A DNA stretch of 64,000 nt, taken from contig JBBHKE010003062.1 of NCBI GenBank assembly GCA_037447655.1, positions 308,154 to 372,153 on the forward strand. Direction: 5' to 3'. Source of the stretch: Zygnema cylindricum (taxonomy: Eukaryota > Streptophyta > Zygnematophyceae > Zygnematales > Zygnemataceae). This document shows positions 33,331 to 43,283 of the stretch, in pieces. Positions within the stretch are counted from its first letter, which is position 1. Every line of letters begins with the position of its first letter. A model generated the notes under the pieces. That model was not told where the DNA came from and searched no databases. It saw only the letters and a list, made by a program, of their open reading frames with translations. The translations under genes were made by a program, and so were the position numbers.

Positions 33331-34070
33331 GGCCTATGTTTATAAAGGTGGTAGCATGATAGAGTTTTGCAATGATATTGCTCCGCTATATGTTGAGCTT
33401 GCTAGTAAGGGATATGTAGAGTCTGAGGAGAGAAAGATTAATACACTACTCATGAAACTCCTAGATGAGTACGAAAACATCATTTATTGTATGCAGGCAA
33501 TGGGTGGCTCCTCATGGACTTGGAGCTTTACCATGGGGATAATTCTTGCGAGGGAAAGCACTTTGGAGCTTCGTAAGGGAAGTCACAGGGTGGATTCATT
33601 TACAGCTGGTGGTGATTGGGGAAAGCGTGATGAGAGGAACGGCGGTGACGAGCGGTAACGTGATGAGAGGAAAAAGGACAAAGGTTAACCTTATAGGAAC
33701 TTTTGTGGAAAGAGAGGGAGAGGAAAAGAAAAGGGAACTTTGAAATAGGGGGTTTGCTTCTTTTGTAGGGAACCAGGTCATTATATGGAGGGATGCCCTT
33801 GTTTGGAAGTACTTAGAAGTTGGAATGTGGATGAGGAGGAAGAAAGGGAATAGCAGAAAGAGGATAAAGAAATCTTAAAGCTTCTCCACATCGGTAGAAT
33901 AGAGAAGAGAGAAAAGTACACAGAAATTCCACGAAAGCAACAATGTGCTTTTGGAGGTATAAGGGAAGTAAAGGGAAGGGAGGTACTAAAAGGAGTTAGA
34001 CATGATGTGGATGTCAAGGAGTATAGAAAGTCAGATCTAGAATCTATAATTTAAAAAGGGAAAAATAAAA
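33331..34070 (+). pseudogene. R2 gag continuation and zinc-knuckle part
   Basis: The frame resumes with the segment AYVYKGG as in R1 and continues through the Gag helical domain. Stops occur near 33657 and in the knuckle region, where the R1 knuckle equivalent (cagg of CREPGHYMEGCP, 33765-33800) is out of frame. The charged RDERNGGDER repeat is shorter than in R1. Confidence 0.7.
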
Positions 34071-34329
34071 ATAATGAGGATAATTTTATAGATATTTTAG
34101 AAACAGAAAATTGGTTAGAAAGGGAAAGTTTAACGGATTTTGAGGAAATGGGAGAAGTAAATCTAGAGGGGTTTTTGAAAGATAGGGGAGAAGAGGAATA
34201 TTTAATGAAAAGGTTTAGGGGAGGAGAAATTTTTTATTGGGAATAAAAATAGAAAGTGATAGCGGAAAGAATTCAATGGGAGAGAGTGAGGAAAGTTCTA
34301 AATATGGGGTGAGTATCATCGATTAAAAT

Positions 34330-34683
34330 ATGAGTACAGAAGACGTAGATTTTATAAGGAACTTAGTGGGGACACTTGTTTTTTGGGAAAATTTGGGGGG
34401 TAATGGATTTGACATCACTAATGGGACTGATGGCATTTATGAAGGTGTGCCTGTAAAAGGGTTAGCATCTTGGTGTGTGTTGCGAATTGGAGATGGGGCT
34501 CGCTGTTTGAATTGCAAGAGGGAAATTGGATTTAGTGTGGATGGAAAAGAGATGAGGTGGATAAATTTCTTTCTCGAATTTATGAAAAATGGCATGCAAA
34601 ATAAAATGTGTGATGTAATTATTATTTCAGCTCATCTAATACACTTCTTTAAATACAAGGGTATTCACTTAAATGTTTTATGA
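34330..34683 (+). pseudogene. R2 remnant of RNase H end of pol
   Basis: It aligns with the R1 remnant (FIRNLVGTLVFWENL, VLRIGDGARCLNCKREIGF) and through it with the R3 RNase H region. It is open for 117 codons although pol function is gone. Confidence 0.65.
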
Positions 34684-34745
34684 GGAGAAAAAAAAAATGT
34701 GTTTAGTGGGAGTTGAAAAGAAAGTAGACTAAAACATAAGGGGAG

Positions 34746-35887
34746 TGTTGAAATTTATGTATTTTTTAGGTCTATATTGGAAAAATAAATAGAGTGTTGA
34801 AAAAAGGTAATTGATAGTTCACTTCTATATTTTAGTTAGAATATAAAGAGAGAGAAAGAGAGGACCAAATGTAGGTCATGGCTGCTGCGTCATTTAGAAA
34901 GAGGCAAAATGAATTAGAAGGTATTTTACTAGTTTTAGCAAAATAGGGCTTTTGGCCGAATGTGAACCGGGGTCTGCAGAATTCTATGCAGACCTACGCC
35001 TTATCCATTAAGGAACTAACGAAATGGTACACATGATATGTTTCACGCATATATATATCTATTAATCTAAAAGACTAATTCGCAGCAGACAAACGAAATC
35101 GCGCATTAATTAATTCATGCATGGAAGCGAATCGAAGCCGTATAAATACAACTAATCAAACGACCATCATTAAAGCCGCCACCCACAATTAGCTTTCGGC
35201 GGCCTTTGGGGATAGCCTCACGCAGTGCCACGTGGCGCCACATTATTTGATATCGAAAAGATGGGAGGAGGAACCATGGCTTCCGATTTGGCCAAAGACA
35301 CGGTAGTAACACTATTCATTTCGTAAATCTTAGGGAACGCGACAAATCGTAATTATTGGCTTATTCCGTCGTACATTGATTAATTTTGTACTTTTCAGGT
35401 TACGGGCGGGCACGGTCGGTTGATTTTTTTTTTCGTAAACGACGGTCGGTTAACGGTTAACAATTTTGGAGCGTGACAAAACTCGGTCGGGCGTCGGTTA
35501 CTCAGATTTTGAAAAAAAAAAAACGGTCGGTTTCGGGTATGATTTTTTTTGACTTTTGCGACCTCAGTGACTCTTTTTGTTGTGGACTCACAGGAGTCCA
35601 GGCTACACAAGGGTGAAGTCGGTCAAAGTCTTTGCGTGCCAGGGTAGCACTTAATCAGTGGGAAAGTCAAAGTGGGGAATATTGTCCAAAACACATATTC
35701 AAGCTTTGCATTCTGTGGTGGAACTGAGCAAACAGAAGGTCTTCTCTTCAAAGGGGTGAAGGTGTATTGGGGTCATGATTGTCAAGGGATCATTCATTTG
35801 GGTTTATATCAACTTGGAGTCGGCACTATCTAGATTAGCTTTTTTGGATCTGCAAATTTTGTGGGCAATGGAGCCCATAGAATTTCA
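34746..35887 (+). repeat. R2 3' LTR (1142 bp) with a replaced internal block
   Basis: It starts TGTTGAAATTTATG and ends GAATTTCA before GAAAC. It matches the 5' LTR except for 35302-35563, where unrelated sequence takes the place of the TATA and promoter part. Confidence 0.85.
35302..35563. other. Foreign block in the R2 3' LTR
   Basis: The 5' LTR has about 210 bp with gtacaatggccgtac and a TATA-like region here. The 3' LTR has about 260 bp rich in cggtcggt and runs of T, then returns to homology at cagtgactctttttg. This looks like replacement by gene conversion from another element or insertion plus deletion; no terminal repeats or target duplication were found. Confidence 0.55.
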
Positions 35888-35892
35888 GAAAC

Positions 35893-36540
35893 TCTGCGAG
35901 AGGCATTATCAGACCTCATGTCCGATGCGGAGGCTTTCCTGAAATTTGTGGGACAGTTTCCAGGTCCATCAAAGAGGTTTATCCAAAACCACCTCAGCTA
36001 GATGTATGGACTGAAATTCACCTTTGAGCAAGTGGCTCAATACGCGGTTGAGTATGAGATGTAGACATCGTGGTGGGACCCTCATGAGGGGTCCAAACCT
36101 CCTCACAGGGAACCGGCTAATCCATCTCCTCCTCCACCTAAAAACCCATGGCCTCCTAATAGGCTCCAGAACACGCCAGCCATGAGAACTCCACCAGTCA
36201 ATCCCGGAAATTGAATGTGTTTCCGATGTGGAAAAACCGGGCACGATGCCCGCATGTGTCCCGACAAGGCCGCCACTTTCACTCATTGCCACCAAAAGGG
36301 ACATTATGTCCATCGGTGCCACATCAATGACCCTAATTTCACTTATCAAAATCAGATAAAAAACGGCGAAATTCCGGCCCGTTCCGCGAAACAAGTCACT
36401 CCGCCTAAGGATACCGAGAAGGAGGAAGCTCGTCCTAAGATCTCTCATAGAGAGGGAGAGAAGTCCGAGCTTCAAGCCACAATGGCGCCCAAGATGAAAG
36501 AGCAATTTGCAGCTTTCATGGCGGAAATAAAACCCTAATT
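35893..36540 (+). pseudogene. Element M gag, last piece, with CCHC zinc knuckles
   Basis: The frame resumes after R2 as LREALSDLMSDAEAFLKFVG. Stops occur at 35999 (TAG), 36062 (TAG) and 36212 (TGA). A proline-rich linker leads to a canonical knuckle CFRCGKTGHDARMC (about 36215-36256). A second knuckle, FTHCHQKGHYVHRC, has its first Cys replaced by Phe (TTC, one base from TGC). A lysine- and glutamate-rich tail ends at TAA 36536-36538. Confidence 0.8.
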
Positions 36541-36547
36541 TACTGGG

Positions 36548-36784
36548 ATGGCTAGGACCGTTGTCCACATGCCGTCGTTGGCCGGGCGAACCCTTCACAA
36601 TTCCACCGTCCAACAATTGGTGACCACATTTGAAAAGAGCTTAGCAGACCATAACCGAGTGGGCAAATTACAAAATTCTCGTGTCCCACTCTCATTTGCA
36701 AAAGAGCCTCTGCTTTCCCTCCTGAAAAACCGCTCCTACCATCGCGGCAAAGGCACTGACGATATTGGATGGCACTATTCATGA
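36548..36784 (+). pseudogene. Element M gag-protease linker
   Basis: This 78-codon frame is in the same phase as the gag piece before it. Its last codons overlap the start of the next frame (36765), so a single frame change joins gag to protease. Whether that is a programmed shift or decay cannot be told from one copy. Confidence 0.5.
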
Positions 36785-37535
36785 GGCTCATCGGGTGAAG
36801 GAGCGATTAAGTATTATTTCAGCGATGTTAGAGGATGTACCAAAAGCCCTTCCCCTCGTTGATGAGGTCGCAGCGGCAGCCGCTTTGAGGGCTCTGCGGT
36901 TAAACCGCAGTCTTTCAGCGGTTCAACCGGTTACTACGGAAGAGCGTCGTAATCTCGATCACCATATCAGTTTCCTTGATAACTCTCGGGGATCATTCTC
37001 AGTGAACGGTGTTCACCCCACTCTTCCTCTTATGGACACCGGGGCCAAACCCGTGATCCTCGGATCCGGATTTGCATTGAAGCCTGGTTTGAGAGCAGAC
37101 AAGCTTCAGGCGACCGCTACCCGCCTTCTTACTTTGGTTGGGACCACGGAGCCGGTCCTCGGAATCACAAAGTACCCCCTCATCTTTCGGTTTCAGACAG
37201 AAACTGAAAATGAGTTCGTTGAAATTGTCGTCAGAGCGTTGGTCACTAAAAGTGAAGACTATAAGTGTTTGGTGGGTCAATACGTTATATTCCAAATTGG
37301 CAGTGGCGTGGACATGCACGACCAAACATTCTTTTACCGACCTACACACTTTCCAGAGCGAAAAATTTGCCTCCCTCTCACTTCAACCCGCCGACCTTTG
37401 CCCACCATGGCTCACTCAGCTACGGCTCTTCCCGCATTTTTGGGGAACTCCGTTGGGGAGGAAATTTTCCACTCTTTTTCGGCCGAAGAAATCATACCGG
37501 ATAGTTCTTCCTTACCCGAGCTCTTTGCGGAATAG
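36765..37535 (+). pseudogene. Element M retropepsin-like aspartic protease
   Basis: The frame of 256 codons includes VHPTLPLMDTGAKPVILGSG (about 37013-37072). Asp-Thr-Gly-Ala in a hydrophobic setting is the active-site signature of retroviral-type proteases. A leader of about 80 residues precedes it. The frame ends TAG at 37533-37535 and continues in the same phase straight into the methyltransferase, so protease and methyltransferase were probably one polyprotein. Processing of Gag-Pol is the expected role. Confidence 0.75.
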
Positions 37536-38123
37536 GGTATTTTTATCAATTCTCACATATTTGACAATATTTATAAGTCCACATTATCTATTCCATTAAC
37601 AACTATCCCTCCTATACCTACAGTTGCAACCAATCCTTCAAGTTTCCTTCCTATCAATTGGAAACCCGTACAGCTGAGTCCTTATACGGACGGGGTCCTT
37701 ATTTTAGATCTATTCCCTAGGATCGGAACTTCACTATTGTCATGTTTACAGAATGGTCTCCTCATCCGTCACTACTATGCAGTAGAAATTGATGCATTAG
37801 CTAGGAAAGCACAATTGCACCACTATAATCTCCTGCATTCACAGTATCCACACTTGTTTCCAAAGTCAGCCTTTCTACACATGCACACTGCTCTTCCACA
37901 AGACATCCGCATCCTTAGTAATCATCATCTCCGGGATGTCGAACCGAAAGATCTTGTTTTCGAAGGGTGGGAGTGTCAAGGCATGTCTTGGGCCGGCAAA
38001 GGTCTTGGTTTGGCGGATCCCCGTACCAAATTGTTTTTTGAGCTTTTGAGGGTCCTTCATTTTCTTCAAACCATGGCCAAGCCTGTCGGATACATTTTAG
38101 AGAACGTCGCCGCTTATAATGAT
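37536..38123 (+). pseudogene. Element M C5 cytosine-DNA methyltransferase, N-terminal half
   Basis: The order and spacing of C5-methyltransferase motifs are clear. Motif I is VLILDLFPRIGTS (37695-37733, cofactor binding), motif II is YYAVEIDALAR (37773 on), motif IV is EGWECQGMS with the catalytic Cys codon at 37974-37976, then GLADPRTKLFFELLRVL (motif V), and motif VI is YILENV (Glu at 38100). The catalytic Cys is usually preceded by Pro (PCQ or PCN); here it is Glu. The LFFE..R and ENV context is closest in feel to DNMT3-type enzymes. The second half, with target recognition and motifs VIII-X, falls into the assembly gap. The product would methylate cytosine in DNA using S-adenosylmethionine. 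Confidence 0.8.
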
Positions 38124-38133
38124 NNNNNNNNNN
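38124..38133. other. Assembly gap (10 N)
   Basis: Ten N interrupt element M within its methyltransferase. The sequence after the gap does not continue the frame, so the true gap may be larger than ten bases. Confidence 0.99.
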
Positions 38134-38799
38134 TAAACGCAGTGGGAGCTTGAATCCTACATGCTTTTTAACAGCAGAACACAAAAAGCTGGGTGAAGCT
38201 GCTGTTTTTTGTAGTAGAAGTTGGAAGAGAAATTTTGTGTACGCGCTACATAAAATTTTGATCCATTAAATACATTTATTTATCCTTGTGTATAAGCGTG
38301 CACGGCATTATAAGCTTCATTAAGTGTGCTAAAAGTTTCTGTTTTCTTTCATCCCTTCAGCGATACCAAACAGACAAGCGTAAATTATGCTGTTTCTTTT
38401 AATATGTCAAACAAACCAAAACAGGCAAAAGCAGTTCATGCCTAAAACAAAAACGTACCCAGAGTTTTAAGGCTACGGTAAAGTGCAGCTGGCTGGTTCT
38501 CTGTTTCCGTTTCTATTTATTTACATAAATTACCTAGTTTTAAAATACATCGCGCATGTGTTTTAAAGAGAAGGTTGAAGATGATGTTTTTTGTCGTCGA
38601 AGTGGGTCGAAAAACACAAGACGACAATTTTTCGTACATCCTAAGTTCGAGGGTGACGCAAATTGTACTCTACAAATTTGCAATTCCTTCGTACGGTTGG
38701 AACTTAGGCAGTACGACGCTAAGTTTTACAGGAAAACGACAGAAAAAAACCCTTACTTATGCACATGGGGACACACCCTAAGTCAAATGTGTGTGAACA
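38134..38799. other. Intergenic DNA with the end of a family E element
   Basis: A family E right terminus acatggggacacaccc ends at 38778 and is followed by TAA. The preceding block matches the start of the copy at 8441 in reverse. Its other end is not visible. 38134-38560 contains nothing recognised. Confidence 0.5.
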
Positions 38800-39305
38800 T
38801 ACCTGTGCGCAGCCATTTTATTTATATGTGGCTGCCGCAGTTTTGTTACAGTAAACCTGCGCCGACCGTGTGAATTGTTTTTTTTTTATGAGGGTCGACG
38901 TTCGTAAGGGCGACAGTTTTTTATCCGCCATAACAATATTTCGCCATTCAAAGTTGTTCGACGGATTGACTGTCAAATCTAAAATCAAAGGTACATAGCT
39001 TGTACGAAACTGTACTTCAAATGTACAGTTTCTGACAACTATCTGCGCGCAGCAAAAATCGTCTCTGCGTTTAGCAATTCCCTAAAAAAATTGACAAATT
39101 TGTACGGAGAGAAGATGTTTTCAGTGGCTAAAAAATTAGGGAATTGCTAATCGCAGAGACGTGGTAATATTGTACCGGCGGTTAAAATATTTTCGCGCTT
39201 GCAAACGTCGACCGTCATAAAAAAAAAAAAAAATCACACAGCCGGCGCAGGTTTACTGTAACCAAACTGCGGCAGCCACATATAAATAAAATGGTTGCGC
39301 GTAGG
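38800..39305. mobile_element. Family G fold-back element
   Basis: The two arms are long inverted copies: the blocks cagccattttatttatatg and cgcaggtttactgtaac recur inverted, and the inner arms pair as ctctgcgtttagcaattccc with gggaattgctaatcgcagag. The whole of about 500 bp could fold on itself. The centre carries a family A-like gagaagatgttttcagtggc. No coding capacity. Confidence 0.75.
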
Positions 39306-39925
39306 TACACCGCGAATCGTAATTAGAGTAAATTACTCTAATTCTGTCGCTCGAAATTTCGACTCTATCTCATCAAATAGAGTATCGATTCTAATTTTTT
39401 CATTATTCTAATTTAGGTGTGGTTTAATTAGCGTAAAAAATTATAATATAGGTTATTTTTAAATAGTGTGGAGTATGGACGACGTCTGACCGTGCAAAAT
39501 TGTACTTTTATAAGTAAAAAGGTACAAATAATAATTTAATAGAATCGCGCTCGCAGGTGAAATCGCACTAAACAAAAAATCAATCACATCAAAAAAAAGC
39601 CGCTTGCATAACTCTCGTCCGTCGACAGCATCGTCGTCAGTGTGAACATTAACTGACATTCAATGCGACAAATATTATTAGCGTCATAATGACGTCAAGA
39701 CTATAACGGACTGACACATTTTGTACGTCTACGTAATTTAGTGTTCATAATTATCGCGCATATAATTATCGCCGACATAACCCATTATAGAATAACTAAA
39801 TAAATTAGAGTAAACTTCATAGTTGAAAAAGCTCTATCACATAAATTAGCGTCGATTACTCTAATTGTGTTTTTTTGTTTTTTTACTCTAATTTTTTCAT
39901 TGCTCTAATTGCGATTCGCGGTGTA
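39306..39925. mobile_element. Family B element (620 bp)
   Basis: tacaccgcgaatcg and cgattcgcggtgta are inverted ends. It directly abuts the fold-back element. Internal sequence resembles the three copies at 9594-11172 (gtgtggagtatggac for gtgtggtgtacgg). 39926-40167 holds nothing recognised. Confidence 0.75.
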
Positions 39926-40167
39926 GTTTATCTTTTCACGTTAGCCGCAAAAATGAAATCAACTTGTTGTCACGTCCACCGTGGACGTGACGACGTGTCA
40001 TTTTAGTTTCATCGATTTGTATACGCTGGTAGTCGGGTACGCATTTTTATTTTGTACGAAGTTTATTTGGTTTCGTGCGAGTTTACACAAGTTGTACATT
40101 GTCCTTTAATATGTGTGTAAGTTCAATGTAACGGTTCGCGAGTTGATTTCATTTTTGCAAGTAAACT

Positions 40168-40660
40168 ACCTGCGCGCAGCCATTTTATTTATATGTGGCT
40201 GCTGCAGTTTGGTTACAGTAAACCTGCGCCGGCCGTGTGATTTTTTTTTTTTTTATGACGGTCGAGTTTGCAAGCGCGACAATATTTTAACAGCCGGTAC
40301 AATATTCCGCTAGTCAAAGTTGTTCGAGTCAGAACTGAAATTAAAGGTACGTAGCCGGTACGAAATTGTAATTCAATTGTACAATTTCTGACAACTACAC
40401 CGCGAATCGTTATTAGCGTTGAGAAATTATTAGTGTAAAGAAAAAATTAGCGTCATTCATTCTAATTTAGTGCCGGGAGACGTGGCAGATTATGGTCCAC
40501 GACCTTAAATAGTGTAGTTTACTCTATTTAAGGTATTAATGTCAAAAATTTGGGGTGCCGATATAGAGTTCATAACGCTAATAACGATTCGCAGTGTACC
40601 TGCGCGCAGCAAAAATCGTCTCTGCGATTAGCAATTCCCAAAAATTATTTACGCTAATTA
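40168..40660. mobile_element. Second family G element, split by a family B MITE
   Basis: The left arm starts cctgcgcgcagccatttta and matches the element at 38800. The B-type MITE 40396-40597 interrupts it, after which cctgcgcgcagcaaaaatcg resumes an inner arm. The right arm is missing. Confidence 0.6.
40396..40597. mobile_element. Short family B MITE (202 bp)
   Basis: tacaccgcgaatcgtt and aacgattcgcagtgta bound it. It contains gagacgtggcagatt and ggtccacgacctt, a block shared with 48070-48295 and with both arms of the palindrome at 51792-52148. Confidence 0.75.
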
Positions 40661-40805
40661 CGATTAACGATGGGTACATGTGAAAATAAAGAACAGCGCT
40701 GCAACAAACTGCACATAGACACGGTTTTAAATCACGGTCCTCAGTTTACAATTCACTGAACCCTGATTAAGAACCAAGCGCTTGTACTCTAATTCCTGAC
40801 TACAG

Positions 40806-40997
40806 TACACCGTGAATCGCTATTGGGGTTAATGTGTTTTTTGTCACGTTAAACATCTAATCTCCGTTCACACATCCGATTGTGGATTGGACAGTTGTGA
40901 TTGAAAGATAGGATTCGCAGCTTCCGGTTGGCCGTTTCAAATTGAAAATCGGACAAGTGTGTACGGAGAAAAGATGTTTTAAGTGGCGAAAACATAA
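40806..40997. mobile_element. Family A MITE lacking its right terminus
   Basis: It starts tacaccgtgaatcgc and runs to the internal block aaaagatgttttaagtggcg, then stops at the TAA before the family D element 41001. The D insertion probably removed or separated the end. Confidence 0.65.
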
Positions 40998-41000
40998 TAA

Positions 41001-41711
41001 GGGTGAACCTCCATCAGGCGAAAAATGGGGTTGTTTACCGGAAAATGTGCATTTCCGTACACATATAGCTCATTGCCGTACAGTACCGTACAGTTTTTTT
41101 TTTTCTTTTTTTTTTACAAACATGAATGCTGTCGGCGCGTCAAGATTCTCCAAACTTTTGGGCGATAACATCAACCGTCCGATTATGACTTTTCGAAGCA
41201 GGAGGTCACGTCGTCCAGTGATAATTACTCTCCTCAGGAGGAGAGTAGCCAATCACCGGACGTGTAAAATGTTTACGCGTGGAAATGTCACGAAAGAGCC
41301 ACGCACCTTCGTACAGGCGGGAATCAACTCCAACGAAAACCACAAAAAAAATAATTTGTTGAAGAATTGTCGTGACGCCTCCTCCACGATCCGCTGACAT
41401 CCGGAATTTATGGCGCCACGACGAAACACGAACGACAAAACAGTTACCAAAAATACAAAACACGATATACAAATTGTACATTCATGTAATTTATTTTTGC
41501 GGCTGGATGTACGGATACTATTTCAGATATTTTGCTTTTGGAATCTTTGACTGCTCGTAGTCAGAACATGAACCTACGTGCGTCCAATCTAAAGAACGCA
41601 CGTACGCGATAGATTGTATTGCTGACACGTCCTGATGGAGAAGTGAACTAAGTATTACTAGCAGTAAACGTTTCCGTACGATTACTGTCGGCGCCTGATG
41701 GAGAAGCGGCC
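41001..41711 (+). mobile_element. Family D DNA transposon (711 bp)
   Basis: gggtgaacctccatcaggc and gcctgatggagaagcggcc bound it, with TAA on both sides (40998-41000, 41712-41714). Short frames inside are not conserved with other D copies. Confidence 0.7.
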
Positions 41712-41714
41712 TAA

Positions 41715-42844
41715 GGGTGCGTCCCCATGTATTAAAGTATCGACTTTAATCTGTCGTTTTCACACAAAACGCAGTTCCGTACGAGAAAAACTTTAACCGT
41801 ACAATAATAGCAATTCTTTAAAAGTACTGCAAACGTCAAGTCGATACTTTGAGTGTACTTCCTGTTTGTCGTCATGTTAGCGAATTTTGGCGTTTTCCTT
41901 TTTTCGACCCCCGGGCAAGAGAATTCAGCCCGTCAAAAAACTTCATCAAAAATCACCTCGCGACTTGATTTCAGGGAAAGTACCTCGGAAATGGCGAATG
42001 AAAAACGGTCCACGCACGCGCTACACGAGTGGGAAAATTTTGGGTCGATCAAAAAAAAATAAAAAATGTCGTTTTGCGACCTGTACGATTTTTTTTTTCA
42101 GGTGTCTTTCGCTTTCACCGTCATTTCATCAAGGTGAAATCCGCGAGAGAGTAGCTTCTCTCCTTCTACCGTAAGCTCTCCACCTACCGAACACTCTCTC
42201 CCACTTCCACCATCACGCTCCCTCACACTCCATGTCTCACACAATGCAAAGCTCTTGAAATTGTTGTTTTTTTTTTTTTTTGTAAAAAATTGCGATGAAG
42301 CACTCGTAAATACGTCTCAGAAAAAAGGTTTCCTGGCAGTTTTTCTGCAACAGATTACCTTTTCTCCGCAATAGATTAAATTTTTGAAGCAGGTGTGGAA
42401 AAGGAAGAAATTGCGAAGTATACAATTTCTTGGTTTTGTAAAAATACGCAGGCGGAGAGGAGTCAGTTGGACAGTGGTAGCAGGGTAGGAGTGTGACAGC
42501 GGTACCACTCATGGTCTGATGTGGTGTGATGTCTACAATGTCACGGTCAACATTACGATGTCACGTGATGTCGCAGGAGTTGTGACAACATTTGTCATTG
42601 TAGACGTGAACATCCGTCGTGTATTGTAGACGTTTACAACGTCGTATATATCGCGTACGTCATCACTCATATTAAGTTTCGTAGTCGTTTCCAACCGTCG
42701 CAAGTTGTACCCACATCTACACCCGTCACATTCCAAAGTTCCGATTTCATTTTCGCACATAGGGACGCTTTTCAAAGTAGTACGGAACACTTCACTACAG
42801 TCCAAAATACTTTTTCAAAGTATCGCCTACATGGGGACGTACCC
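41715..42844 (-). mobile_element. Family E DNA transposon (1130 bp)
   Basis: gggtgcgtccccatgt and acatggggacgtaccc are inverted ends. The left flank is TAA, shared with the D element before it, and the right flank is TTA, so the duplication is imperfect. Interior matches 49538-50472 in reverse, including the region whose frames read RPPGKRIQPVKKLH in both. Those frames lack conserved stops and are not judged genes. Confidence 0.7.
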
Positions 42845-43283
42845 TTAGGCTTCAAAAGCGCATGATATCCACGTGTAGAATTACATCACAATAACTGGTT
42901 CGATTACACGCGCGCGCATGACCAACAACCAATCAAATACTGCTGCTGGTTTTCCTATACTAAAAGTCAACTCCGTACGCTCTGTCAGCACACTGGACCC
43001 TCCACGTTGGTCCATCACACTCCAAAGTCCGTACGCTCCTGGCATCGACAGCCACGATCTTTCGTCGGCGCTTTATTGACACGTACTTTTTTTTAAAAAG
43101 TACGACCGAGATCTCATCGGACGGTCGTAAAGTCCTATGTCAAGTGACCATCCGTGACGTGACAAGTTTCGTACTGCCAGAAAGTAGTACAAATAGGAGA
43201 CTGCCGCCTATTGTCAAAGTATCATCCAAAATTTTTCCTTTTTTCTTGGGAAAACTAGAGAGAGCCAGCACAGGTCAGAAAAA
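42845..43283. other. Intergenic DNA, nothing recognised
   Basis: No frame with protein-like composition and no terminal repeats are visible before the minisatellite at 43284. Confidence 0.45.

Larger units (their letters stand above)
25353..35887 (+). mobile_element. R2: non-autonomous copia-type element carrying R3
   Basis: LTRs at 25353-26450 and 34746-35887 are flanked by GAAAC (25348-25352 and 35888-35892). The interior has a gag, a CCHC knuckle and an RNase H remnant like R1, and is split by R3 in gag. Without R3 it is about 4.2 kb. It lies in M's gag, so R2 came after M and R3 after R2. Confidence 0.9.
20110..38123 (+). mobile_element. Element M: gag-protease-cytosine methyltransferase retroelement, split by two copia insertions
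   Basis: Three separated pieces (20110-20226, 24592-25352, 35893-38123) form one element. At both breaks the coding frame resumes exactly after removal of the inserted copia element and one 5-bp duplication (CCGAT, GAAAC). Order of parts: gag start, gag body, CCHC zinc knuckle, aspartic protease, C5 cytosine methyltransferase. The sequence stops at an assembly gap, so reverse transcriptase, integrase and the 3' LTR are unseen and its superfamily (Ty3/gypsy or other) cannot be settled. Captured methyltransferases are known in charophyte and dinoflagellate retrotransposons. All pieces carry in-frame stops, so this copy is dead. Confidence 0.75.

Noticed and set aside
36548-36784. Independent small gene before the element M protease
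   Set aside because: It is in phase with the gag piece before it and overlaps the protease frame, so it is the gag-protease linker.
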